From Burkholderia ubonensis subsp. mesacidophila (lineage in GTDB: Bacteria; Pseudomonadota; Gammaproteobacteria; Burkholderiales; Burkholderiaceae), in the NCBI RefSeq assembly GCF_002097715.1, contig NZ_CP020739.1, positions 186,001-250,000 of the forward strand: 64,000 nucleotides of DNA, in the 5' to 3' direction. A program made the translations under genes and the position numbers. Below, piece by piece: positions 29,873 through 38,307 of the stretch (position 1 is its first letter; each line of letters opens with the position of its first letter). The notes beneath the pieces are model-generated. The model did not search any database. It saw only the letters and a program-made list of their open reading frames with translations, and was not told the origin of the DNA.

Positions 29873-30883
29873 ATGAAATCCGTGACGCGTCGTACCGTAT
29901 TGAGTGCGCTGGCGATCCTCGCGCTTGGCGCGCCGCTCGCGCATGCGAGCAAGGACAAGCCGGAGATCGGCTTCTGCATCGACGACCTGCGTGTCGAGCG
30001 CTGGTCGCGCGACCGCGACTATTTCGTCGCCGCCGCGACGAAGCTCGGCGCGAAAGTGTCCGTGCAATCCGCGGACGCGAACGAAGCGCGACAGATCTCG
30101 CAGATCGAGAACCTGATCTCGCGCGGCGTCGACGTGATCGTGATCGTGCCGTTCAATTCGAAGACGCTCGGCAATGTCGTCGCCGAAGCGCGCAAGGCCG
30201 GCATCAAGGTCGTGTCGTACGACCGGCTGATCCTCGACGCCGACGTCGATGCGTACATCTCGTTCGACAACGAGAAGGTTGGCGAGCTGCAGGCGCAGGG
30301 TGTCGTCGACGCGAAGCCGAAGGGCAACTATTTCCTGCTCGGCGGCGCGCCGACCGACAACAACGCGAAGATGCTGCGCGAAGGCCAGCTGAAGGTGCTG
30401 AAGCCCGCGATCGACCGCGGCGACGTGAAGGTCGTCGGCCAGCAGTGGGTGCCCGAGTGGAGCGCGTCGACCGCGCTGCGGATCGTCGAGGATGCGCTGA
30501 CCGCGAACAACAACCGGATCGACGCGATCGTCGCGTCGAACGACGGCACCGCGGGCGGCGCGATCCAGGCGCTCGCCGCGCAGCATCTGGCCGGCAAGGT
30601 GCCGGTGTCCGGGCAGGACGCGGACCTCGCGGCGGTCAAGCGCGTGATCGCCGGCACGCAGACGATGACCGTCTACAAGCCGCTCAAGCTGATCGCGAGC
30701 GAGGCGGCGAAGCTCGCGGTGGATCTCGCGAAGGGGATGAAGCCCGCCTTCAACGCGCAATACGACAACGGGAAGAAGAAGGTCGACACGGTGCTGCTGC
30801 AGCCGACGCTGCTGACCAGGCGCAACGTCGACGTCGTCGTGAAGGACGGCTTCTATACCCAGGCGCAACTGGCGAGCCAGTAA
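29873..30883 (+). CDS. xylF: D-xylose ABC transporter substrate-binding protein
   Basis: A 336-residue periplasmic binding protein with a signal peptide ([19 protein letters not shown] to AHA). Mature-region motifs [40 protein letters not shown] and [16 protein letters not shown] are diagnostic of XylF. It captures D-xylose for XylGH. The chosen ATG at 29873 has AAAGAGGAGTGGAG directly upstream; the longer frame overlaps xylB. Length agrees with E. coli XylF (330). Confidence 0.96.
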   Translation: MKSVTRRTVLSALAILALGAPLAHASKDKPEIGFCIDDLRVERWSRDRDYFVAAATKLGAKVSVQSADANEARQISQIENLISRGVDVIVIVPFNSKTLGNVVAEARKAGIKVVSYDRLILDADVDAYISFDNEKVGELQAQGVVDAKPKGNYFLLGGAPTDNNAKMLREGQLKVLKPAIDRGDVKVVGQQWVPEWSASTALRIVEDALTANNNRIDAIVASNDGTAGGAIQALAAQHLAGKVPVSGQDADLAAVKRVIAGTQTMTVYKPLKLIASEAAKLAVDLAKGMKPAFNAQYDNGKKKVDTVLLQPTLLTRRNVDVVVKDGFYTQAQLASQ

Positions 30884-30892
30884 CGGCGCAAC

Positions 30893-30924
30893 GCGCGCGG
30901 CCGGCCGCCGGTGCGGCCGCGCGC
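30893..30924 (+). terminator. Intercistronic hairpin between xylF and xylG
   Basis: GCGCGCGGCC pairs perfectly with GGCCGCGCGC (10-bp stem, 12-base loop) ten bases after the xylF stop. No T-run. It likely stabilises the xylF message and lowers read-through into xylGH, the same arrangement as behind ytfQ. Confidence 0.6.
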
Positions 30925-30944
30925 ATATCGCGGGGCATGAAGGT

Positions 30945-32504
30945 ATGACCGAACCCTTGCTGACGATGCGCGGCATCGTCAAGGATTTCGACGGCGTGAA
31001 GGCGCTCGACGGAATCGACCTGACCGTGCGGCCCGGCGAGTGCGTGGGGCTGTGCGGCGAGAACGGCGCGGGCAAATCGACGCTGATGAAGGTGCTGTCG
31101 GGCGTCTATCCGCACGGCACGTGGGACGGCGAGATCCGATGGGAAGGCGCGCCGCTCGCCGCGTCCGGCGTGCGCGACACCGAGCGCGCGGGCATCGTGA
31201 TCATCCACCAGGAGCTGATGCTCGTGCCCGAACTGTCGGTCGCCGAGAACATTTTCCTCGGCAACGAGATCACGCTGCCTGGCGGGCGGATGAACTATGC
31301 CGCGATGATCCGGCGTGCCGAGGAATTGCTGCACGAACTGCGGATCGACTCGATCAACGTCGCGCAGCCGGTGATGAACTACGGCGGCGGCCACCAGCAG
31401 CTGATCGAGATCGCGAAGGCGCTGAACAAGCGCGCGAAGCTGCTGATTCTCGACGAGCCGTCGTCGTCGCTGAGCGCCGCGGAGACGCGGATCCTGCTCG
31501 ACATCGTGCGCGACCTGAAGCGCCGCGGCGTCGCGTGCGTGTACATCTCGCACAAGCTCGACGAGGTCGAGGCCGTGTGCGACACGGTGACCGTGATCCG
31601 CGACGGCCGCCATGTCGCGACCGAGCCGATGCGTGCGCTGACGACCGACCGGATCATCGCGATGATGGTCGGCCGCGAGATCCGCGACCTGTATCCGCGC
31701 GAGCCGCACGAGATCGGCGACGTCGTGCTGGAAGCACGCCGCGTGACCTGTCGCGACGTGACGAACCCGCGCCGCAAGCGGGTCGACGACGTGTCCTTCA
31801 GCGTGCGGCGCGGCGAGATCCTCGGCGTCGCCGGGCTCGTCGGCGCGGGCCGCACCGAACTGATGCAGGCGATCTTCGGCGCGTATCCGGGCGCGTGCTC
31901 GGCGACGGTGCTGATGAACGGCCGGCCGCTGTCGATCCGTTCGCCCGCCGACGCGATTCGCGCCGGCATCGCGATGGTGCCCGAGGACCGCAAGCGCCAC
32001 GGCATCGTGCCGCAGCTCGGCGTCGGCCACAACATCACGCTGGCGGTGCTGCGGCGCTTCGCGGCGCGCGGGCGGATCGACGCGGCCGCCGAGCTGGACG
32101 CGATCCGTAACGAGATGCAGCGACTGTCGGTGCGCGCCGCGCATCCGTTCCTGCCGATCGCGAGCCTGTCCGGCGGCAACCAGCAGAAGGCCGTGCTCGC
32201 CAGGATGCTGCTGGCCGAGCCGCAGGTGCTGATTCTCGACGAGCCGACGCGCGGCGTCGACGTGGGCGCGAAGGCGGAGATCTACCGCCTCGTGTTCGCG
32301 CTCGCGAAGCGCGGCGTCGCGCTGATCGTCGTGTCGTCGGAACTGCCCGAGGTGCTCGGGCTGGCCGACCGCGTGCTGGTGATCGGCGAAGGCGAGGTGC
32401 GCGGCGATTTCGTCAACGACGGCCTCACGCAGGAACAGATCCTCGGCGCCGCGCTGAAAGCCGGCCGGCGGCCGACCGAACCCACCGCAACGAGTGCGAC
32501 ATGA
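30945..32504 (+). CDS. xylG: D-xylose ABC transporter ATP-binding protein
   Basis: A 519-residue protein with two ATPase domains powering xylose uptake. Domain one has [16 protein letters not shown] and [11 protein letters not shown]. Domain two has [10 protein letters not shown] (degenerate P-loop), [16 protein letters not shown] and [14 protein letters not shown]. Length agrees with E. coli XylG (513). It overlaps xylH by ATGA. Confidence 0.96.
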   Translation: MTEPLLTMRGIVKDFDGVKALDGIDLTVRPGECVGLCGENGAGKSTLMKVLSGVYPHGTWDGEIRWEGAPLAASGVRDTERAGIVIIHQELMLVPELSVAENIFLGNEITLPGGRMNYAAMIRRAEELLHELRIDSINVAQPVMNYGGGHQQLIEIAKALNKRAKLLILDEPSSSLSAAETRILLDIVRDLKRRGVACVYISHKLDEVEAVCDTVTVIRDGRHVATEPMRALTTDRIIAMMVGREIRDLYPREPHEIGDVVLEARRVTCRDVTNPRRKRVDDVSFSVRRGEILGVAGLVGAGRTELMQAIFGAYPGACSATVLMNGRPLSIRSPADAIRAGIAMVPEDRKRHGIVPQLGVGHNITLAVLRRFAARGRIDAAAELDAIRNEMQRLSVRAAHPFLPIASLSGGNQQKAVLARMLLAEPQVLILDEPTRGVDVGAKAEIYRLVFALAKRGVALIVVSSELPEVLGLADRVLVIGEGEVRGDFVNDGLTQEQILGAALKAGRRPTEPTATSAT

Positions 32505-33700
32505 ATTCCGAACTTTCTTCCTCCAACGCGGCGGCGCCGGATGCCGACGCGCGCCGCCCGACCGGTCGTCCGCTCCGCCAGGTCTTCGTGCGCTACAAGA
32601 TCCTCGCGCTGCTGTTCGCGGTCGCCGCGATCTGGGCGTTCTTCTCGGTGCTGACCGACGGCGCGTTCGTCACGCCGCGCAACGTGTCGAACCTGCTGCG
32701 GCAAATGTCGATCACCGGCATGCTCGCGTGCGGGATGGTGTTCGTGATCATCGCGGGCGAGATCGACCTGTCGGTCGGCTCGCTGCTCGGGCTGCTCGGC
32801 GGCGTCGCGGCGATCCTCGACGTGAACCGCCACTGGCCGGTCGTCGCGACGGTGCCGGCCGTGCTCGCGCTCGGCGTGCTGGTCGGCCTCTTCAACGGCT
32901 GGTGGTCGACCTACCGGCGCGTGCCGTCGTTCATCGTCGGGCTGGGCGGGATGCTCGCGTTTCGCGGGATCCTGCTCGGCGTGACGGGCGGCTCGACGAT
33001 CGCGCCGGTATCCGACGGCTTCGTGTTCATCGGGCAGGGCTACCTGCCGCGCGTGGCGGGGGACGGCCTCGCGCTGCTGCTGTTCGCGCTCGTCGCGCTG
33101 CTGGTGGTGCGGCAGCGCGGCACGCGGCGCCGCTACCGGCTCGCGGTTGCGCCGCTGTGGCAGGACGTCGTGAAGATCGCGGGCGCGGGTGCGGTGCTGT
33201 TCGCGTTCGTCGCGACGCTCGACCGTTACGGCGGCATTCCGGTGCCGGTGCTGCTGCTGCTCGCGCTGCTCGGCATCTTCTCGTGGATCGCGACGCAGAC
33301 CGTGTTCGGTCGGCGCATCTATGCGGTCGGCTCGAATCTCGAGGCGACGCGGCTGTCGGGCGTCGATACCGATCGCGTGAAGCTCGCGATCTTCGCGCTG
33401 ATGGGGCTGATGTGCGCGTTCGCCGGCATCGTGAACACCGCGCGGCTCGCGGCCGGCTCGCCGTCCGCGGGCACGATGGGCGAACTCGACGCGATCGCCG
33501 CGTGCTTCATCGGCGGCACGTCGATGCGCGGCGGCTCGGGCACCGTGTATGGCGCGCTGATCGGCGCGCTCGTGATGGCGAGCCTCGACAACGGCATGTC
33601 GATGCTGGACGTCGACGCGTACTGGCAGATGATCGTCAAGGGCGCGGTGCTGGTGCTGGCGGTCTGGATCGACGTGGTGTCGCGGTCGAACCGGCGGTGA
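32501..33700 (+). CDS. xylH: D-xylose ABC transporter permease
   Basis: A 399-residue inner-membrane permease of the BPD_transp_2 family. It has an about 30-residue polar N-terminus, then roughly ten hydrophobic helices. [22 protein letters not shown] is the family signature, and an [21 protein letters not shown] loop is near the end. Length agrees with E. coli XylH (393). The start codon lies inside the xylG stop. Confidence 0.95.
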   Translation: MNSELSSSNAAAPDADARRPTGRPLRQVFVRYKILALLFAVAAIWAFFSVLTDGAFVTPRNVSNLLRQMSITGMLACGMVFVIIAGEIDLSVGSLLGLLGGVAAILDVNRHWPVVATVPAVLALGVLVGLFNGWWSTYRRVPSFIVGLGGMLAFRGILLGVTGGSTIAPVSDGFVFIGQGYLPRVAGDGLALLLFALVALLVVRQRGTRRRYRLAVAPLWQDVVKIAGAGAVLFAFVATLDRYGGIPVPVLLLLALLGIFSWIATQTVFGRRIYAVGSNLEATRLSGVDTDRVKLAIFALMGLMCAFAGIVNTARLAAGSPSAGTMGELDAIAACFIGGTSMRGGSGTVYGALIGALVMASLDNGMSMLDVDAYWQMIVKGAVLVLAVWIDVVSRSNRR

Positions 33701-33734
33701 GGCGGCGCTCAGTCGCAGGTCAACGGGGGAAGAC

Positions 33735-34064
33735 ATGAAACGGAACACGGTTCCCGTGCCCGGCATCTCGATGCCGGCGGCCGCGCCGCTCGCGCAGCCG
33801 GACGTCGAACAGGACCACGGGCCGGTGCTCGGCCTGGGCGATCCGCGCGACCGCCGCGTCATCGCGGATGCGCTGCGCGCGCTGCTGCGGGAGCGCTCCG
33901 AAGCGCTCGCGTTCGCGATGCGCATGGCGGACGAGCGCGACCGGCCGAGGCCCGATGCGAGCGATTTCGCGCTGACCGACATCATTCGGCTGGCGCGTGT
34001 CGTCGAGCGGGCGGAGCGATGCGGCTACGCCGCGGACGAGGTCGTCCCAGTCGGCGCACGTTGA
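33735..34064 (+). CDS. Small protein of unknown function after xylH
   Basis: A 109-residue hypothetical protein, 34 bases after xylH on the same strand with GGGGGAAG eight bases before the ATG. The first 45 residues are proline-rich and probably unstructured. Residues 45-105 are predicted helical and charged (DRRVIADALRALLRERSEALAFAMRMADERDR, read in pieces). No signal peptide, membrane segment or metal motif is visible. Codon usage is like its neighbours, so it is probably a real gene, perhaps read with xylFGH. I do not recognise a family. Confidence 0.55.
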   Translation: MKRNTVPVPGISMPAAAPLAQPDVEQDHGPVLGLGDPRDRRVIADALRALLRERSEALAFAMRMADERDRPRPDASDFALTDIIRLARVVERAERCGYAADEVVPVGAR

Positions 34065-34096
34065 CGCGCGAGGGGCGCGGCAGGCGCCGCCCGCGC

Positions 34097-34406
34097 GCGT
34101 CGAACCGGGTCAACAACTGGCCCGCCGGACTCATCGCGAGCTCGACGATCGACGCGATCCTCATCGGCTTCGACCTTTGGGCCGAACCTCTCCGTCACCG
34201 GATCGCTCGCGACGATTCTGTGGCTCGCGGCAATCCGGCGCGAAGGGCCGCAGGTCGGTTTCGGCGCATTTCTCGCGGTCGGCGGATGCATGATGTTGCC
34301 GGCCTTGCTGCTCGTCGAGAGGATTCTCGTTTTAGGGGCTGGTTCGGAAAACCTTGCAGGCATTGGCTTGCCGCACAGGCATGATTCAAACTTAAATGAA
34401 TTGTGA
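34097..34406 (+). pseudogene. Remnant of an ArsB-type arsenite efflux pump gene (5'-truncated, frameshifted)
   Basis: Frame 2 (from 34097) reads ASNRVNNWPAGLIASSTI, then DAILIGFDL, ending near 34177. After a one-base shift, frame 3 from 34179 continues GPNLSVTGSLATILWLAAIR, then GFGAFLAVGGCMMLPALLLV, with a stop at 34404-34406. Joined, this is the C-terminal helix pair of ArsB-family pumps, whose usual text is NNLPAGLIAG... LIGVDLGPNLSVTGSLATILWL. The shift is an extra T in the run at 34176-34178. Nothing of the N-terminal 350 residues remains. It is therefore a dead fragment inside the 445-base gap before the response regulator. The regulator promoter should lie in or after its tail, about 34380-34500. 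Confidence 0.8.
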
Positions 34407-34509
34407 TCACTTGCCGCCGCAAAATTCTGCACAATGGCGGCAGGGCGGCATCCACCGCCATCCGACCCCGACCGAGACCCTGACGCACCGTGTGCGGTGC
34501 CGCTCCGAC

Positions 34510-35244
34510 ATGGACCACCCGAAGGACCACCCGAAACGCATCCTGATCGTCGAGGACGACGCGGACATCGCCGACGTGCTGAGCCTGCACCTGCGCGACG
34601 AGCGCTACGAGGTCGTGCACAGCGCGGACGGCGCCGAGGGCCTGCGGCTGCTCGAGCAGGGCAACTGGGACGCGCTGATCCTCGACCTGATGCTGCCGGG
34701 CGTAGACGGCCTCGAGATCTGCCGCCGCGCGCGCGGGATGCAGCGCTACACGCCGATCATCATCACGAGCGCGCGCTCGAGCGAGGTGCACCGGATCCTC
34801 GGCCTCGAGCTCGGCGCCGACGACTATCTCGCGAAGCCGTTCTCGGTGCTCGAACTGGTTGCGCGGGTCAAGGCGCTGCTGCGCCGCGTCGACGCGCTCG
34901 CGCGGGATTCGCGCGTCGACGCGGGCACGCTCGACGTCGCGGGGCTGTCGGTCGACCCGATCGCGCGCGAGGCGAGCATCGACGGCGTGCGCATCGACCT
35001 GACCCCGCGCGAGTTCGACCTGCTGTATTTCTTCGCGCGGCATCCCGGCAAGGTGTTCTCGCGGATGGACCTGCTGAACGCGGTGTGGGGCTACCAGCAC
35101 GAAGGCTACGAACACACGGTCAACACCCACATCAACCGGCTGCGCGCGAAGATCGAGGCGGACCCGGCCGAGCCCGCGCGAATCCTCACCGTGTGGGGAC
35201 GCGGCTACAAGCTGGCCGCGCCGGGCCAGCGGGACGCGCAATGA
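34510..35244 (+). CDS. OmpR-family response regulator
   Basis: A 244-residue cytoplasmic transcription factor. The receiver domain (residues 10-125) has acidic pocket residues in VEDDADIADV, the phospho-acceptor Asp59 in LILDLMLPG, a Thr/Ser switch in ITSARSS and the conserved Lys in AKPF. The C-terminal winged helix (about 145-240) has IDLTPREFDLLYFFA and HTVNTHINRLRAKIE. ATG 34510 is chosen because the receiver begins right after it; the frame is open 38 codons upstream but reads as non-coding. Its stop overlaps the kinase start (ATGA). The stimulus is unknown. Confidence 0.93.
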   Translation: MDHPKDHPKRILIVEDDADIADVLSLHLRDERYEVVHSADGAEGLRLLEQGNWDALILDLMLPGVDGLEICRRARGMQRYTPIIITSARSSEVHRILGLELGADDYLAKPFSVLELVARVKALLRRVDALARDSRVDAGTLDVAGLSVDPIAREASIDGVRIDLTPREFDLLYFFARHPGKVFSRMDLLNAVWGYQHEGYEHTVNTHINRLRAKIEADPAEPARILTVWGRGYKLAAPGQRDAQ

Positions 35245-36755
35245 AGCTGACGCTCACCCAGCGGCTGTCGCTCGTGTTCTCGGTGCTGCTGCTCGTGTGC
35301 TCGGGCGCGTCCGCGTGGCTGCAGATCCGCGCGAACGACATGCGCGAGATGGAAGTCGTGCAGGGCCTGTCGCGCGATCTCGCCGCGCACATCGCGAACA
35401 TCACGCCGCTGACGGACGCGAACGGCCTGCGCCCGGACGCCGTGCGCACGTTGTTCGGCCAGCTGATGGGCGTGAACCCGAGCGTCGAGGTGTACCTGCT
35501 CGACGCCGCCGGGAGGATCAAGGGCGACGATGCGCCGCCCGGGCACGTGAAGCGCGACCGCGTCGATCTCGCGCCGGTGCAGCGCTTCCTCGCGGGCGAG
35601 CCGCTGCCGATCCTCGGCGACGATCCGCGCAGCCCGAGCGCACGCAAGATCTTCAGCGCCGCGCCGCTGCGCCGCACGGGGCAGGCGCCGGCGGGCTACA
35701 TCTACGTGGTGCTGCTAGGCGAGGCGCACGACAAGCTCGCGGCGCGGTTCGACGCCGGCAACGTGCTGCGCACGACGCTGTGGTCGATGGCGCTCGTCGC
35801 GCTGTTCGGGCTGCTGGCGGGCCTGAGCGCGTTCAGCTTCATCACGCGCCCGCTGCGGCGGCTGACCGATGCGATGCGCCGCTTCGACGCGGACGGCGAG
35901 CCCGACACGCAGCCGGCTGTGCCGCGCTCGCCGCCCGGGCGGCGCGGCGACGACATCGCGGTGCTCGAATCGACGTACGCGCAGATGGCCGACCGGATCG
36001 GCGAGCAATGGCGCGCGCTGACGCGGCAGGACCAGCAGCGCCGCGAGCTGATCACGAACATCTCGCATGACCTGCGCACGCCGCTCACGTCGCTGCACGG
36101 CTACCTGGAGACGCTGTCGCTGAAGACCGACTCGCTCGGCGACGCCGAGCGCCGGCGCTACCTGTCGATCGCGCTCGCGCAGAGCGCGAAGGTCGGCCGG
36201 CTCGCGCAGGCGCTGTTCGAGCTCGCGCGGCTCGAATCGGGCGGCGTGCAGCCCGAGCGCGAGCCGTTCTCGCTCGTCGATCTCGTACAGGACGTGTTCC
36301 AGAAGTTCGAGCTGGCCGCGAAGGCGCGCGATGTCACGCTGCACGCGCGGATCCCGCCGCGCGTGCCGAACGTGTCGGCGGATCTCGGGATGATCGAGCG
36401 CGTGCTGACCAACCTGCTCGACAACGCGCTGCGGCACACGCCGGAGCACGGCGAGGTCGAGATCGCGCTCGAGCCGCGCGACAGCACGGTCGTGGTGACG
36501 GTCGCGGACACCGGTCCGGGCATTCCGCCGGAGCGGCGCGAAGGGCTGTTCCGGCGGCCACAGCGGCCGACGGGCGCGGGCGGCGCGGCGCAGAGCGGCG
36601 GGCTCGGGCTGCTGATCGTCCACCGGATGCTGCTGCTGCACGGCAGCGCGATCCGGCTGGTCGACCGGGCCGGGCGGGGGGCGGTGTTCGAGTTCGCGCT
36701 GGCGGTCGCGCATCCGGCGACGGGCGACGGCGAACGGGCGCCGCAAAAAAATTGA
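35241..36755 (+). CDS. Sensor histidine kinase
   Basis: A 504-residue inner-membrane kinase. A first membrane helix (about 8-28), an about 145-residue periplasmic sensor domain and a second helix (about 178-200, WSMALVALFGLLAGLSAFSF) are followed by a HAMP region. The H-box is ITNISHDLRTPLTSLHGYLE, the N-box NLLDNALRHTPEHG, and the G boxes VADTGPGIPPE and SGGLGLLIVHRM. It autophosphorylates and passes the phosphate to the coupled regulator. The sensor domain is not one I recognise. Four-base overlap with the regulator gene shows co-expression. Confidence 0.93.
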   Translation: MKLTLTQRLSLVFSVLLLVCSGASAWLQIRANDMREMEVVQGLSRDLAAHIANITPLTDANGLRPDAVRTLFGQLMGVNPSVEVYLLDAAGRIKGDDAPPGHVKRDRVDLAPVQRFLAGEPLPILGDDPRSPSARKIFSAAPLRRTGQAPAGYIYVVLLGEAHDKLAARFDAGNVLRTTLWSMALVALFGLLAGLSAFSFITRPLRRLTDAMRRFDADGEPDTQPAVPRSPPGRRGDDIAVLESTYAQMADRIGEQWRALTRQDQQRRELITNISHDLRTPLTSLHGYLETLSLKTDSLGDAERRRYLSIALAQSAKVGRLAQALFELARLESGGVQPEREPFSLVDLVQDVFQKFELAAKARDVTLHARIPPRVPNVSADLGMIERVLTNLLDNALRHTPEHGEVEIALEPRDSTVVVTVADTGPGIPPERREGLFRRPQRPTGAGGAAQSGGLGLLIVHRMLLLHGSAIRLVDRAGRGAVFEFALAVAHPATGDGERAPQKN

Positions 36756-36840
36756 ATGGGGCGCGCACCGGCTTGTCGCCGGCCGCCGCGAAAAGCCGCC
36801 TGCATCGCGCGCGCACGCTGGCGTGCGAGTACCTGCTCGC

Positions 36841-37947
36841 CTAGTTGCCGCGCTTGCGCCGCACGTCGCTCGGCGTCGTGCCGGTCCAGCGCTTGAACGC
36901 GTGGCGGAACCCCACCGCGTCGCTGAAGCCGAGCGTCGCCGCGATGTCCTCGGTGCTGAGCGTGGTCGTGGTCAGGTAGTCGATCGCGAGCGCCTTGCGC
37001 ACGCTCGTCAGCAGTTCGCTGTACGACGTGCCTTCGGCCTCGAGCTTGCGGCGCAGCGTGCGCGCGGTGATGCACAGGTTGTCCGCGATCGTGTCGAGGT
37101 CCGGGAACTGCCCCGGCGTGCGCGTGAGTTCCTGGTAGACGCGGCGCGTGACGCCCGACTGGGTGCGCAGTTCATCGAGCAGCCGTGCGCAGTGCGACGA
37201 CACCTGCGCGGCGGTGATCGGGTTCGCGAGCTGCGGCGCGCGCGCGAGCCACGCGGCCGGGTAGCTGAGCACGTTGCGCGGCTGGTCGAACGCGAGCGGG
37301 CATTCGAGCGCGTCGGACAGCATGGCCGCGTGCGGCGGCTCCGGCTGCGTGAACTGTGCACGCGCCGGCACGCACCACGCGCCCATCACGTCCTTGATGA
37401 TCGTCACGTGCAGCGCGAACTGCATGTCGATCAGGAAGCGGTACAGCGGCTCGTCGAGACAGGGCAGCGGCATGGTTTCCCGATCGGGAAGCAGCCACGA
37501 CACCGTGTCGTCCTGCACGACCCAGCGGATCTCGAGCATGCGGTTCGCGAGCTGGTGGTACTTGACGGCCGAGTCGAACGCGTGGCCCATCGACTCCGAG
37601 CACAGCATCGCGTAGCCGTACATCCCGTAGCTCGACGCGTGCAGCCGGTGCCCGACCCGCACGCCGAGATCCGGGTTGCCGTATGCGCGGAGCGCGTTGC
37701 TTGCGGCCGTCAGGAATTGCTGCGACGACGTGAGCGTGAACGGATCGGCGACCGCGGCGGGATCGAGATCGGTCCCCGCCAGCACCGCGCCGGCGTCGAG
37801 CCCGAGGTCCGACGCGACCTGCAGCAGCACCGCGAGCTTGGACGGCGAGAAGCACTTCTCGCGCAGCATGGCGGGCAGCGCGGCGTCGGGCGACCGATCG
37901 CCGGGGTGTCGTGTCTGAGCCGGTTTCAACGGCGCGTCGCGCAGCAT
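36841..37947 (-). CDS. AraC-family regulator with PF12625-type N-terminal domain
   Basis: A 368-residue regulator. Residues about 30-230 form the 'arabinose-binding-like' N-terminal domain seen in regulators of lipid and hydrocarbon catabolism. The C-terminus has two helix-turn-helix motifs (LDTIADNLCITARTLRRKLEAEG, in pieces, and EDIAATLGFSDAVGFRHAFKRWTG). It is divergent from the acyl-CoA ligase gene at 38308 across a 360-base gap holding 21-bp-spaced direct repeats, so it probably controls that gene in response to a fatty acid or acyl-CoA. The effector is unknown. Confidence 0.9.
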   Translation of the reverse strand: MLRDAPLKPAQTRHPGDRSPDAALPAMLREKCFSPSKLAVLLQVASDLGLDAGAVLAGTDLDPAAVADPFTLTSSQQFLTAASNALRAYGNPDLGVRVGHRLHASSYGMYGYAMLCSESMGHAFDSAVKYHQLANRMLEIRWVVQDDTVSWLLPDRETMPLPCLDEPLYRFLIDMQFALHVTIIKDVMGAWCVPARAQFTQPEPPHAAMLSDALECPLAFDQPRNVLSYPAAWLARAPQLANPITAAQVSSHCARLLDELRTQSGVTRRVYQELTRTPGQFPDLDTIADNLCITARTLRRKLEAEGTSYSELLTSVRKALAIDYLTTTTLSTEDIAATLGFSDAVGFRHAFKRWTGTTPSDVRRKRGN

Positions 37948-38133
37948 GGGTGAGTCCTGAGTCCGATTTGATACCGATTCCGGGTACGCGATTCTGCCCC
38001 CGAATGCGCCGGGTCGCCACCGGGTTCACCCTGAGTCCGGCCGCCGCCGGCGGGCCGGACCGCCCGCCCGGCGCAGCGCAGCGGGGCATCGCACCCTGCG
38101 CGGCAGCGCGCGCGAACGACCCGCGTGTCCGTT

Positions 38134-38168
38134 TCGATCATCTTTGCGGCCGCGTCGATCATTTGCAA
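38134..38168. promoter_or_regulatory. 21-bp-spaced direct repeats upstream of the acyl-CoA ligase gene
   Basis: TCGATCATCTTTGC begins at 38134 and TCGATCATTTGCAA at 38155, exactly 21 bases (two helical turns) apart. This is the geometry of tandem AraC-family half-sites on one DNA face. They lie 140-175 bases before the ligase ATG and about 190 from the divergent AraC start. The remainder of the 360-base gap (37948-38307) is very GC-rich with no gene seen. Confidence 0.55.
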
Positions 38169-38307
38169 AGCGCGGCCGGCGGGCGATAGTCGGCGTTCGT
38201 GAGACGGTCCGCGCCCTGGGGTCGTCGACCGAGCGGCGCCAACATCGATCCGGGAGCGGGTCCCGCGATGCGCGAAGCCTGTGCGCCGGCCGCCCAAGGA
38301 TACCTAC

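Noticed and set aside
34019..34384. 121-codon plus-strand frame before the response regulator
   Set aside because: Only its middle part resembles protein (ArsB), and the similarity jumps frame, so it is a remnant rather than a gene.
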